Shown: positions 1 through 8,131 of the stretch, piece by piece
Numbering within the stretch: position 1 is the first letter of the stretch
How the letters are laid out: each line of letters opens with the position of its first letter
Origin: Microbacterium sp. zg-Y1090
Lineage (GTDB): Bacteria > Actinomycetota > Actinomycetes > Actinomycetales > Microbacteriaceae
Reading direction: 5' to 3'
Length of the DNA: 64,000 nucleotides
Assembly (NCBI RefSeq): GCF_030246945.1
Contig: NZ_CP126742.1
Location: 992,001 to 1,056,000 of the forward strand
The notes under the pieces: model-generated
What the model saw: the letters and a program-made list of their open reading frames with translations, nothing else
Databases searched by the model: none
What the model was told of the DNA's origin: nothing
Translations under genes and position numbers: made by a program

Positions 1-224
1 CCGAGGCGATGATCGACGTGAGCGACCCGGTGTGGTCGGGGGTCGGCGACGGCTATGGCTACCTCGCCGCGCGCGAGCTCACCGTCACCGTCACGAGCCG
101 CCGCACCCCGGTGCCGCGCCGCGCGCGCGTGCAGCTGCCGGCATCGTCGGGGCAGGTGGCCGCGGCATCCACCCCGGTGCCGCGCTCGGTGCCGCTGCCG
201 ATTCCCATCCGGGCGGCGGGATGA
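1..224 (+). CDS. ImuA'-like protein, C-terminal end (5' part outside window)
   Basis: The open frame enters from the left edge (in frame from base 3) and stops at 224. About 73 residues are visible, ending in a Pro/Arg-rich tail with no recognisable motif. Its stop overlaps the ATG of imuB (ATGA, 221-224), so the two are translationally coupled. In actinobacteria the gene immediately before imuB-dnaE2 is imuA', whose product joins ImuB and DnaE2 in the damage-inducible mutasome. The assignment rests on this position and the coupled operon, not on a visible domain. Confidence 0.55.
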   Translation, partial: EAMIDVSDPVWSGVGDGYGYLAARELTVTVTSRRTPVPRRARVQLPASSGQVAAASTPVPRSVPLPIPIRAAG

Positions 225-1756
225 GCACCGCACCCGACACCCCCGTGCCCCGCACCCTCGTGCTGTGGCTGCCGGACTGGCCCGTCGTCGCCCTCGCCCG
301 CGAGGCGGGGGTGGATGCCGCCGCGCCCGTCGCCGTGCTCGCCAAGGGGGCGGTGGTCGCCTGTTCCGCGGCCGCCCGCGCCGAGGGGGTGCGGCGAGGG
401 CAGCGCCGCCGTGATGCGCAGGCCCGGTGCCCGCAGCTGACGGTCGCCGACGCCGACCCCACCCGCGACCAGCGGGTGTTCGCGCCGCTCATCGCCCGCA
501 TCGAGGAGCTCGCCCCCGGGGTGCAGCTGCTGCGGGCGGGCCTCTGCGCACTGCGCGCCCGGGGTCCGGCCCGCTATTACGGCGGCGAGGAGCGTGCCGC
601 CCACACCCTGCGCGATGCGATGGGCGAGACCGACACCCGCATCGCGATCGCCGACGGCCCCTTCACCGCAGAGCAGGCAGCCCGCCGCACCCTCGCCGAC
701 GCGCCGGTGCGGATCGTGCCGGCGGGGGAGTCCGCCGCTTTCCTCGCGCCGCTGCCGATCACCGCGCTCGACGAGCCCGACATCGTCGACCTGCTGGGAC
801 GGCTCGGCGTGCAGAGCCTCGGGCAGTTCGCGGCCCTCCCCGCCGAGCGCGTCGGCGAGCGGCTGGGGGAGCGCGGCATCCGCCTGCACGCGCTCGCGGC
901 CGGGCGCGACTCCCGTCCCGTGCAGCCGCGCACGCCGCCGCCGGATCTCGACCGCGAGGTGGCGTTCGAGCCGCCGCTCCAGATCGCCGACCAGGTGGCC
1001 TTCGCGATGCGCGTCGCCGCCGAGGAGTTCATCGGCGCGCTCGGCGCCCTCGACCTCGTGTGCACCGAGCTGCGGGTGCAGATCACCGGCGACCGCGCCG
1101 AGAATAGCGAGCGGGTGTGGCTGCACCCCGGCGCGTTCACCGCCGGCGAGGTGGTCGACCGGGTGCGCTGGCAGCTGGGCGAGGCGGGGCTGCGCAGCGC
1201 CGTCACACGGGTGCGCATCGCTCCCGAGACGGTGGATGCCGCCGCCCACCACGTGCGCTCGCTGTTCGGCGGCGGGCCGGACGAGCGCGTGCACCATGCG
1301 CTGTCGCGGGTGCAGGCGATGCTGGGGCATCGCGGCGTGGTGACGCCCGTCGTCGGGGGCGGCCGCTGGCTGAGCGAGCGGCAGGTGCTCGTGCCGTGGG
1401 GCGACCGCCCGGTGGTGCCGCGGCCCCGCGAGCGGCCGTGGCCCGGGAGCCTTCCCGACCCGCTGCCGTCGACGGTGTTCGACCCGCCGCTGCCGGTGGC
1501 GGTGGTCGATGCCGACGGCGACACAGTGGCCGTCGGCGACCGCGACGCGCTGACCGCGCCGCCGGCGGTGCTGGTCGAGAGCGGGCGGCGCCGGCGCATC
1601 GACGCGTGGGCGGGGCCGTGGCCGGTGCGCGAGCGCGGGTGGGATGCCGCGCGCGCCCGGCAGGCGCACCGGTTCCAGGTGGTGGATGCCGAGCAGTCCG
1701 CGTGGCTGCTCGTGTGCGAGGCCGGCGACTGGTCCGCCGAGGGTCGTTATGACTGA
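221..1756 (+). CDS. imuB: ImuB, Y-family-like translesion polymerase subunit
   Basis: This 511-residue protein has the DinB/UmuC-like fold. The N-terminal palm strand (LVLWLPDWPVVAL, about residues 14-26) is followed by the KGAVVACS segment, a helix-hairpin-helix-like region near 190-230 and a little-finger region after about 250. ImuB proteins are catalytically dead Y-family relatives that bind the sliding clamp and bring DnaE2 to lesions. Consistent with that, the usual DxD metal site of the first strand is not present here, only a single Asp. The ATG at 221 was chosen because it overlaps the upstream stop as ATGA. A longer in-frame extension to 32 would run inside imuA'. The gene is followed by a repeat-filled gap and dnaE2 on the same strand. 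Confidence 0.88.
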   Translation: MSTAPDTPVPRTLVLWLPDWPVVALAREAGVDAAAPVAVLAKGAVVACSAAARAEGVRRGQRRRDAQARCPQLTVADADPTRDQRVFAPLIARIEELAPGVQLLRAGLCALRARGPARYYGGEERAAHTLRDAMGETDTRIAIADGPFTAEQAARRTLADAPVRIVPAGESAAFLAPLPITALDEPDIVDLLGRLGVQSLGQFAALPAERVGERLGERGIRLHALAAGRDSRPVQPRTPPPDLDREVAFEPPLQIADQVAFAMRVAAEEFIGALGALDLVCTELRVQITGDRAENSERVWLHPGAFTAGEVVDRVRWQLGEAGLRSAVTRVRIAPETVDAAAHHVRSLFGGGPDERVHHALSRVQAMLGHRGVVTPVVGGGRWLSERQVLVPWGDRPVVPRPRERPWPGSLPDPLPSTVFDPPLPVAVVDADGDTVAVGDRDALTAPPAVLVESGRRRRIDAWAGPWPVRERGWDAARARQAHRFQVVDAEQSAWLLVCEAGDWSAEGRYD

Positions 1757-1871
1757 CCGGTCGTTGAGCGAGCCCCACCGGTCGTTGAGCGAGCGGAGCG
1801 AGACGAAACGCAGCAACCCACAGTCGGGACCGCGTTTCGTCTCGGTCGCTGCGCTCCCTCGCTCAACGACC
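1757..1871. repeat. Dispersed REP-like repeat, head-to-head copies between imuB and dnaE2
   Basis: Two copies in one orientation (a partial unit at 1757-1773 and a full unit at 1778-1810, beginning CCGGTCGTTGAGCGAGC) face one reverse copy (1831-1871). Together they form a long imperfect inverted repeat that could fold as a hairpin in the imuB-dnaE2 transcript. Further copies lie inside dnaE2 (4465-4593) and at 55.6 and 56.8 kb. Confidence 0.9.
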
Positions 1872-1894
1872 CGCCCCCGAACGGGCCCCCGCTG

Positions 1895-4800
1895 ATGGGC
1901 TTCAACAACCCCTCGGTGTCGTGGTCCGAGATGGAGCGGCTGCTCAGCGGCCGCAAGCCCGCCGGCGCCGACGGCGGCGACAGCCCCGCCTGGTCCCGCA
2001 AGCGCGGCGCCTACACGCCGCCGCCCATCGCCCGCCCCGACGACGTCGTGCCGTACGCCGAGCTGCACGTGCACACGTCGTTCTCGTTCCTCGACGGCGC
2101 CTCCTCCCCGGAGGAACTCGTCGAAGAGGCCGAGCGCCTGGGCCTTCACGCCCTCGCCGTCACCGACCACGACGGCTTCTACGGCATCGTGCGCTTCGCC
2201 GAGGCCGCCGAGGCCCGCAGCGTCAAGACCGTCTTCGGTGCCGAGCTGTCCCTCGGCCTCCCCGGCCCGCAGAACGGCGAACCCGACCCGCACGGCCGGC
2301 ACCTGCTCGTGCTCGCCCGCGGCGAGGAGGGCTACCACCGCCTCGCCGCCGCCCTCACCCACGCGCAGCTGGCGGGCGGGCAGAAGGGCCGCCCCGTCTA
2401 CGACCTGCATGACCTCGCCGCCCGCGCCGACGGCCACTGGGCGGTGCTGACCGGATGCCGCAAGGGCGCCGTCCGCGCCGCGCTCGCCGCCGAGGGTGCC
2501 GCCGGTGCCGCCCGCGAACTCGACCTTCTGATCGACGTCTTCGGCCCCGACGTGGTCAACGTCGAGCTGATCGACCACGGCAGCCCGCTCGACTCCCGCG
2601 ACAACGACGTGCTGGCATCCCTCGCCGCCGACCGCGGACTCCCGGTGCTCGCCAGCAACAACGTGCACTACGCCGCCCCCGAGCGGGCCGACCTCGCCGC
2701 CGCCGTCGCCGCGGTGCGCGCCAACCGCAGCCTCGACGAGCTCGACGGATGGCTCCCTCCTAACGCCGGCGCGCACCTGCGCTCGGGCCGCGAGATGGCG
2801 CAGCGCTTCGCCCGGTACCCCGGCGCCGTCGCTCGCACCGTCGAGCTCGCCGACGAGCTGGCCTTTCCGCTGCGGCGCGCGAAGCCCGCGCTGCCGAAAC
2901 TCCCCGTGCCCGAGGGGCACACCACCATGTCGTGGCTGCGGCACCTCGTCTGGCAGGCGGTGCCCCGCAAGTACCCCGACGCGACCGACGCCGCCCGCGC
3001 CCGCATCGAGAAGGAACTCGGGGTCATCGAGCAGAAGGACTTTCCCGGGTACTTCCTCATCGTCCACGGCATCGTGCAAGAGGCGCGCCGCCGCGGCATC
3101 CTGTGTCAGGGCCGGGGCTCCGCCGCCAACAGCGCCGTCTGCTATCTGCTGGACATCACCGCCGTCGACTCCATCGCCTACGACCTGCCGTTCGAGCGGT
3201 TCCTCTCGGCCCTGCGCGATGAGGAGCCCGACATCGACGTCGACTTCGACAGTGATCGCCGCGAGGAGATCATCCAGTGGGTCTATGCGACCTACGGGCG
3301 CGAGCGCGCGGCGCAGGTGGCCAACGTCATCCAGTACCGGCCGAAGAACGCCGTGCGCGACATGGCGAAGGCGCTCGGGCACTCGCCGGGGCAACAGGAT
3401 GCCTGGTCGAAGCAGGTGGAGCACTGGGGGCCGCTCCCCGAAGCCGATGCCGCCGCCGAGATGCACGACATCCCCGAGCGGGTGCTGCAGTACGCGACCG
3501 AGCTGCTGAAGGCCCCGCGACACCTCGGCATCCACTCCGGCGGCATGGTGCTGACCGACCGGCCCGTGGGTGAAGTGGTGCCGATCGAGCACGCGCGCAT
3601 GGAGAACCGCACGGTCATCCAGTGGGACAAGGACGACGCGGCGTGGATGGGGCTGGTGAAGTTCGACCTGCTGGGGCTCGGCATCCTCGCCGCGCTGCAG
3701 TACAGCTTCGATCTCATCGCGGATGCCACGGGGGAGCGGTGGGAGCTGTCGACCCTGCCCAAAGAGGAGCAGGGCGTCTACGACATGCTGTGCCGGGCCG
3801 ATTCGATCGGGGTGTTCCAGGTGGAATCCCGCGCGCAGATGGGCCTGCTGCCCCGCCTGCAGCCGCGCAGGTTCTACGACCTCGTGATCGAGATCGCGCT
3901 GATCAGGCCGGGGCCCATCCAGGGCGGGGCGGTGCACCCGTACGTGCGGCGCAAGCTCGGGCACGAGCCCGTGACCTACCCGCACCCCAAGCTCAAGCCG
4001 GTGCTGGAGCGGACCCTCGGCATTCCCGTCTTCCAGGAGCAGCTCATGCAGATGGGCATGGCCGTCGGCGGGCTGAGCGGGGCGGATGCCGACGTCCTCC
4101 GCCGCGCGATGGGCTCCAAGCGCGGCATCGAGCGGATCGATTCGCTGAAGAAGAAGCTGTACGCCGGCATGGCCGAGAACGGCATCACCGGGGACCTCGC
4201 CGATGACATCTACGCGAAGATCCAGGCGTTCGCGAACTTCGGGTTCGCCGAGAGCCATTCGCTGTCGTTCGCGCTGCTGGTGTACGCCAGCTCGTGGCTG
4301 AAGCTGCACTACCCGGCGGCGTTCCTCGCCGGGCTGCTGCGCGCGCAGCCGATGGGGTTCTACTCGCCGGCGACCCTCACCGCCGATGCCCGTCGCCACG
4401 GCGTCGAGGTCCTGCGCCCCGACCTGCACCGCTCCGGCGTCGAGGCCGTGTTGGAGCCCGCCGACCGGTCGCCGAGCGAGCGAAGCGAGACGAAACGCCC
4501 CGCCTTCCGGTCGTTGAGCGAGGAGCGTAGCTCCGAGACGAAACGTCCCGCCTTCCGGTCGTTGAGCGAGGAGCGCAGCGACGAGACGAAACGCCCCCCA
4601 ACAGGGCGGGATGCCTGCACCCACCGCAAGCAACCCCCCGTCCCCGAGTTCGACCCCACCGCCCCCGACGAATCCGCCGCGCACCGCCGCGACGGCGCAT
4701 TCGCGGTGCGACTGGGCCTCGCGGCCGTCAAAGGCATCGGCCAACCGCTCGCCCAGCGCATCGTCGCAGAGCGCGAGGCGTCGGGGGAGTACCGCGACCT

Positions 4801-5404
4801 GCGCGACCTGGTGCGGCGCACCGGGGCAACCGCCGCCCAGCTCGAGGCCCTCGCCACCGCCGGAGTGTTCGGCTGCTTCGGTCTCAGTCGCCGCGAGGCG
4901 ATCTGGCTCGCGGGCTCCGCGGCGCAGGACCGCGCCGAATTCCTCCCCGGCACCCTCGTGGCGGTGCAGCCGCCGCTGTTCTCCGACCCCACGAGCTACG
5001 AGGTGCTCGCCGCGGACCTGTGGGCAACCGGCATCTCCACCGATGACCATCCGCTGGCCCACTACCGGGCGAAGCTCGATGCCCGCGGAGTGCTCACCTC
5101 GGGGGAGCTGCGCACGCACGAGACCGGCCGCCGGGTGGAGGTGGCGGGCCTGGTGACGCACCGGCAGCGGCCGGCGACGGCATCCGGGGTGACGTTCCTC
5201 AACCTCGAGGACGAGCACGGGATGGTGAACATCGTCTGCTCGATAGGGGTCTGGAACCGCTATCGCCGGGTGCTGCGCGACTCTCCCGCGCTCATCGCGC
5301 GCGGGCTGCTGGAGCGCTCGCCGGAGGGTGTGACGAACCTGGTCGCGGATGCCTTCGAGGACCTCCGGGTGGGGGTGATGCACCGGTCGCGGGACTTCCG
5401 GTGA
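1895..5404 (+). CDS. dnaE2: DnaE2, error-prone DNA polymerase III alpha subunit
   Basis: The 1169-residue protein has a PHP domain at the N-terminus (ELHVHTSFSFLDGASS near residue 52, TDHDGFYG near 90). The C-family polymerase core carries the catalytic acidic cluster PDIDVDFDSD near residue 445, and there is a C-terminal OB-fold region after about 1080. It performs mutagenic translesion synthesis with ImuB. The start MGFNNPSVSWSEMERLLSGR is the family N-terminus. It is unusual in that three tandem copies of the dispersed chromosomal repeat sit in frame at 4465-4593. They add roughly 45 residues (three versions of R-S-x-S-E-x(n)-ETKRP) between the fingers/duplex-binding part and the helix-hairpin-helix region, without breaking the frame. 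The sequence resumes as ordinary DnaE2 (AVKGIGQPLAQRIVAERE) right after it. Transcription ends at the strong hairpin 35 bases downstream. Confidence 0.95.
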   Translation: MGFNNPSVSWSEMERLLSGRKPAGADGGDSPAWSRKRGAYTPPPIARPDDVVPYAELHVHTSFSFLDGASSPEELVEEAERLGLHALAVTDHDGFYGIVRFAEAAEARSVKTVFGAELSLGLPGPQNGEPDPHGRHLLVLARGEEGYHRLAAALTHAQLAGGQKGRPVYDLHDLAARADGHWAVLTGCRKGAVRAALAAEGAAGAARELDLLIDVFGPDVVNVELIDHGSPLDSRDNDVLASLAADRGLPVLASNNVHYAAPERADLAAAVAAVRANRSLDELDGWLPPNAGAHLRSGREMAQRFARYPGAVARTVELADELAFPLRRAKPALPKLPVPEGHTTMSWLRHLVWQAVPRKYPDATDAARARIEKELGVIEQKDFPGYFLIVHGIVQEARRRGILCQGRGSAANSAVCYLLDITAVDSIAYDLPFERFLSALRDEEPDIDVDFDSDRREEIIQWVYATYGRERAAQVANVIQYRPKNAVRDMAKALGHSPGQQDAWSKQVEHWGPLPEADAAAEMHDIPERVLQYATELLKAPRHLGIHSGGMVLTDRPVGEVVPIEHARMENRTVIQWDKDDAAWMGLVKFDLLGLGILAALQYSFDLIADATGERWELSTLPKEEQGVYDMLCRADSIGVFQVESRAQMGLLPRLQPRRFYDLVIEIALIRPGPIQGGAVHPYVRRKLGHEPVTYPHPKLKPVLERTLGIPVFQEQLMQMGMAVGGLSGADADVLRRAMGSKRGIERIDSLKKKLYAGMAENGITGDLADDIYAKIQAFANFGFAESHSLSFALLVYASSWLKLHYPAAFLAGLLRAQPMGFYSPATLTADARRHGVEVLRPDLHRSGVEAVLEPADRSPSERSETKRPAFRSLSEERSSETKRPAFRSLSEERSDETKRPPTGRDACTHRKQPPVPEFDPTAPDESAAHRRDGAFAVRLGLAAVKGIGQPLAQRIVAEREASGEYRDLRDLVRRTGATAAQLEALATAGVFGCFGLSRREAIWLAGSAAQDRAEFLPGTLVAVQPPLFSDPTSYEVLAADLWATGISTDDHPLAHYRAKLDARGVLTSGELRTHETGRRVEVAGLVTHRQRPATASGVTFLNLEDEHGMVNIVCSIGVWNRYRRVLRDSPALIARGLLERSPEGVTNLVADAFEDLRVGVMHRSRDFR
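4465..4593 (+). repeat. Three in-frame REP-like repeat units inside dnaE2
   Basis: Units at 4465-4497, 4507-4545 and 4555-4593 each begin CCGGTCG(T/C)(T/C)GAGCGAG and end GAGACGAAACG. They are the same family as the copies at 1757-1871 and 55.6-56.9 kb. The second and third contain an extra six bases inside the hairpin loop (GAGCGTAGCTCC and GAGCGCAGCGAC), so their lengths stay multiples of three and dnaE2 remains open. Confidence 0.9.
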
Positions 5405-5438
5405 CCCGGCGCCGGCGCGGGCCGTGGCTCCCGCCCGG

Positions 5439-5480
5439 CACGACGAAGGCCCCGGGTCGCAACCCGGGGCCTTCGTCGTG
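5439..5480. terminator. Bidirectional intrinsic terminator between dnaE2 and the HesB-like gene
   Basis: A perfect 19-bp inverted repeat (5439-5457 with 5462-5480, stem CACGACGAAGGCCCCGGGT) has a 4-base loop. It lies between two convergent genes (stops at 5404 and 5495). No long T-run follows, which is common for high-GC actinobacteria. The symmetry suits termination in both directions. Confidence 0.85.
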
Positions 5481-5494
5481 TCTCGTGGTGCGCG

Positions 5495-5776
5495 TCAGGC
5501 GCGCACGCCGAGGGCGAAGCTCAGTGAGCCGTCGTCGCCGATCTGGGCGTCGAGCACGCGGTCGTCCAGCGGCAGCGCAGCTGCCTGTTCGACGAAGACG
5601 CGGGCGCCGTCGGATTCGATGACGGCATCCTCGGGCTCGGGCGACGACACGAGCGCGAGCTCGAAGCCGGCCTCGGCCTGGTCCGCACCGCGGATGCGCA
5701 GTCCGCCCTCTTCCGTCGGGATCTGCGACGTGAGCGTCTTGACGGCACTGGTGGCGTTCTCGGTGAGTGTGAGCAT
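5495..5776 (-). CDS. HesB/IscA-fold protein without cysteines
   Basis: A 93-residue protein resembling the HesB/IscA (Fe-S biogenesis) fold: an N-terminal helix (MLTLTENATSAVKTLTSQI) followed by beta strands such as GLRIRGADQAEAGFELALV and a C-terminal FVEQAAALPLDDRVLDAQI segment. A-type Fe-S carriers ligate the cluster with three cysteines. This protein contains no cysteine at all, so it cannot act as a canonical A-type carrier. The same Cys-free type is annotated as HesB in other actinobacteria and its role is unknown. ATG 5776 was chosen over upstream starts because GGAAGGGAGC lies just before it. The gene is monocistronic, convergent with dnaE2 and shares its terminator. Confidence 0.8.
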   Translation of the reverse strand: MLTLTENATSAVKTLTSQIPTEEGGLRIRGADQAEAGFELALVSSPEPEDAVIESDGARVFVEQAAALPLDDRVLDAQIGDDGSLSFALGVRA

Positions 5777-5946
5777 GATGCTCCCTTCCGTGGATTGCGG
5801 CGAGACGGCCACGATTCCGAGAACCGGCCGCGGACGCAACCCACGACGCACCTTCGAGCGGGACTCTCACCGGATACGGAGGTTCGGCGCTGGCGAGCGC
5901 TGCTGGCCCGGGGCGTCGGCTGGTCGCGGCTAGAATCGATCAGCCA

Positions 5947-6018
5947 GCCTCTGTAGCTCAATGGAAGAGCAGTTGCGTCCTAAGCAAACGGTTGGGGGTT
6001 CGAGTCCCTCCAGGGGCA
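5947..6018 (+). tRNA. tRNA-Arg (anticodon CCT)
   Basis: A cloverleaf can be drawn directly. The acceptor stem is GCCTCTG/CAGGGGC and the D arm is GCTC-AATGGAA-GAGC. The anticodon arm GTTGC-GTCCTAA-GCAAA has CCT at 5979-5981 and one weak closing pair. The T arm is GGGGG-TTCGAGT-CCCTC and the discriminator is A6018. The 3' CCA is not encoded. It sits exactly at the left edge of the defence island, a common integration site. No second copy of its 3' end was found in the window. Confidence 0.93.
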
Positions 6019-6113
6019 CTCTGTGATGAGTCGCGACATAGGAGACATCTGAGTCGCGTCTGGTGGAGGCGGAGGCCGAGGCAGGTATTCACTCGCCCGA
6101 GGCTCGCAGCGCG

Positions 6114-7004
6114 TCACCGACCACTGAACTGGGCGAATCGCTCCGCAAGCAGATCGCGCGCTGGCCACGCCTTTCGGTTAGAAGGTGCGCGAATCGTGCG
6201 ACCGTGCATGTCTTGCAGGCCGTGGCGGAGCATTGGCCCGTCGACCTCGTCGAGGAGGCGGCGATCAATGCGTACCTCATAGTCGGCCGTGATGCCGAGG
6301 AGGAAGCGGTCGTACGCCGCGTGGTGCATCTTGCACATCGCGAGCCCGTTTGTCACGTGGGGGACGCCATGTGACTCGGTATCCCCGATGATATGTGCAG
6401 CATCGAGGAGCTCGGGGTGTTTGAGATCACAGACTGTGCAGGCATTCTCGTATGCGCGGAGAACGCGTGCTCGAAACAACGGCTGGTGCAGACGAGTTCG
6501 TACAACCGATTCTGCGTATCGACGCTGGTCGCTTGAGTACTGAAGCGGATCGCCGAGGAACCCGAGCCCTTGATCGAGCGGGAAGCGCACTTTCCGCTCC
6601 ACGACGTCGTTCTCTGCGATCACGATGGGGTAGTAGGGGAAGTAGTATCCCTCGCGAACCGCGCGAAAGTACACCATGGGCGAGCGAAGCTCGAAGGCCC
6701 GGATAAGTTTCAGATTGTCGCCCGCTTCTTCGTCGCGGTACGAGTACTCGATCCAGCCGTTTTCGTCCTCGAAGTCGCGGTACCTGTTCTTTTTCCAACC
6801 GGACATGATCGACAACGTCGACCGGAATGTCGCGGGGTTTCGAATACCTCGTCCGGTGTCGAGGAGTGGGATCCGTTCGCCGCGGAATGAATAGTTCAGG
6901 AGTTCCGCACGGCTGATTTCATACCCACCCCCGCCGATGAAGGCGGCGTCCAACCAACGGAAGACGTCGTTCCGGATGGCGAGCTCCTCTTCAGCGCTTC
7001 TCAT
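6114..7004 (-). CDS. HNH endonuclease with an SRA/ScoMcrA-like N-terminal region
   Basis: This 296-residue protein has a C-terminal HNH_2-type nuclease at about residues 185-240: CTVC, then DAAHI, then TNGLAMCKMHHAAYD, giving the H-N-H residues plus two zinc pairs. The first 180 residues (motifs GIRNPATFRSTLSI, SPMVYFRAV, GYYFPYYPIVI) resemble the domain that precedes HNH in ScoMcrA-type, modification-dependent type IV enzymes. A role in reading a modified base is therefore likely but is inferred from memory of that family. Its ATG overlaps the end of vsr by 14 bases and it is the last gene of the DISARM transcript. Its partner could equally be the C5 methyltransferase at 21.2-22.4 kb, acting as its restriction partner. 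Confidence 0.8.
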   Translation of the reverse strand: MRSAEEELAIRNDVFRWLDAAFIGGGGYEISRAELLNYSFRGERIPLLDTGRGIRNPATFRSTLSIMSGWKKNRYRDFEDENGWIEYSYRDEEAGDNLKLIRAFELRSPMVYFRAVREGYYFPYYPIVIAENDVVERKVRFPLDQGLGFLGDPLQYSSDQRRYAESVVRTRLHQPLFRARVLRAYENACTVCDLKHPELLDAAHIIGDTESHGVPHVTNGLAMCKMHHAAYDRFLLGITADYEVRIDRRLLDEVDGPMLRHGLQDMHGRTIRAPSNRKAWPARDLLAERFAQFSGR

Positions 7005-7419
7005 CGGTGCCTTTCCGCGCGAGCAGTTCTACTGTGTCTGCGATCTCCCGCGCAGACTCATGTTCCCAGAATCTCGCGACGATCCATCCGGCCGCCGACA
7101 ACCGTCGATCAGTGTCCCGGTCACGTGCGACGTTCGCCGCGAGCTTCGGGCCCCAATAGTCAGCATTCCGTCTAGGTGCTGTCCCGTGAATAGGGCAGCC
7201 GTGCCAGAAGCAGCCATCGATGAATACCGCGATACGTGCGCGGGTGAAGACGACGTCTGCGCGCCGTCGCAGGCCTGGGACGGGTGCGAAATCGACGCGA
7301 TACCGCAGACCGCGCGACTGCAGCTCCCGGCGCGCGGCGATCTCCGTCGACGTGTCGCGACGCTTGTTCGCGAGCATCGACTTTCTCGTGCCCTCAGATG
7401 AGGCCCAGGAATCGGCCAT
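6991..7419 (-). CDS. vsr: Vsr, very short patch repair endonuclease
   Basis: The 142-residue protein has the Vsr signature: N-terminal MLANKRRDTSTEIAARREL, the catalytic/zinc segment FIDGCFWHGCP (about residues 66-76), then DYWGPKLAANVARDR. Vsr nicks next to the T of T:G mismatches produced when 5-methylcytosine deaminates, protecting sites methylated by a linked Dcm-type enzyme. It starts 7 bases after the drmC stop and overlaps the HNH gene, so it is co-transcribed with DISARM. The matching C5 methyltransferase lies at the other end of the operon. Confidence 0.93.
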   Translation of the reverse strand: MADSWASSEGTRKSMLANKRRDTSTEIAARRELQSRGLRYRVDFAPVPGLRRRADVVFTRARIAVFIDGCFWHGCPIHGTAPRRNADYWGPKLAANVARDRDTDRRLSAAGWIVARFWEHESAREIADTVELLARKGTDEKR

Positions 7420-7426
7420 CAGCCCC

Positions 7427-8131
7427 TCAACCCAGATCGGTGATAGCTCCGTGCTCCCAGAGCTTGGCGAATCGCTGTCTCATGCCCGACGCGAACGCAA
7501 CGTCGTGGACGACGACACCCGCCTCGAGATTCCGTTCAGCGCCCGCGGTTGAGAGGTTCGCGCTGGTGACGAATGCGCTGCGCGAGTCCACGATCAGGAC
7601 CTTCGAGTGTTGCAGAGCATATTGCCCGTCGGGTGCCCTGTACGTCCAGAACCGTGCACCGGTCAGTTTGGTGCGAAGCATCGATGCAGTCTGGCCGTTA
7701 TTGACAGTCGAGTCGACGAGGAGGGTGGTGCGAACTCCGCGCGCGACCGCCTTCCACAACGCCTTCACGAACTCCGAGTCCGGTGTGGCTGAATACGTCG
7801 AAGCGAAGACGTCCTCTTTGGCGCCGTCGATCAGGTGTGCGATCGCCGACGTCGTGTGGTCGCCATCGCCATCGAAGGTGGGGCCGCTCCAGACCGCCCG
7901 TATGTCCCTCGCGCTCGTCTGGGCGGCGACCGCGAAGCCGCGCAGGACGGCGGCGAGCGCCGCGCCACCAACCACCTTGTACGCAGCCTCAAGCGGTGCA
8001 GCCGCCGCGGAACTGGGTGGCACCTTTTCGAGCGCCCTCGACAGCCGGCCGTCGATATCCAAGCTCGACGCGACTCTCAGTGCCATCGCAGGCGACAGTG
8101 TGGAAGCGAGCGCGACGAACGGGTCAGCCAT
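7427..8131 (-). CDS. drmC: DrmC, phospholipase D-like DISARM component
   Basis: A 234-residue single-HKD PLD-family protein. The motif QHSKVLIVD followed by SAFVTSANLS (about residues 168-190) supplies the H-x-K-x4-D and the downstream Ser/Asn. The N-terminal half contains a WSGP segment and IAHLIDGAKEDVFASTY, typical of PLD-like nucleases. In DISARM, DrmC is the conserved PLD gene after drmB and is reported to be partly dispensable. The ATG at 8131 was chosen because it overlaps the drmB stop (TGATG). The longer upstream frame reads through drmB and has no coding character. Confidence 0.9.
   Translation of the reverse strand: MADPFVALASTLSPAMALRVASSLDIDGRLSRALEKVPPSSAAAAPLEAAYKVVGGAALAAVLRGFAVAAQTSARDIRAVWSGPTFDGDGDHTTSAIAHLIDGAKEDVFASTYSATPDSEFVKALWKAVARGVRTTLLVDSTVNNGQTASMLRTKLTGARFWTYRAPDGQYALQHSKVLIVDSRSAFVTSANLSTAGAERNLEAGVVVHDVAFASGMRQRFAKLWEHGAITDLG

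Noticed and set aside
59-5383. A 1774-codon open frame antisense to imuB-dnaE2
   Set aside because: It is an artefact of high third-position GC: no start context, Arg/Gly/Val-rich shadow translation, and the plus strand carries two clear genes.
5990-6060. Attachment-site duplication of the tRNA 3' end
   Set aside because: I looked for GGGTTCGAGTCCCTCCAGGG elsewhere in the window, especially at 28.4-29.6 kb, and found none by eye.
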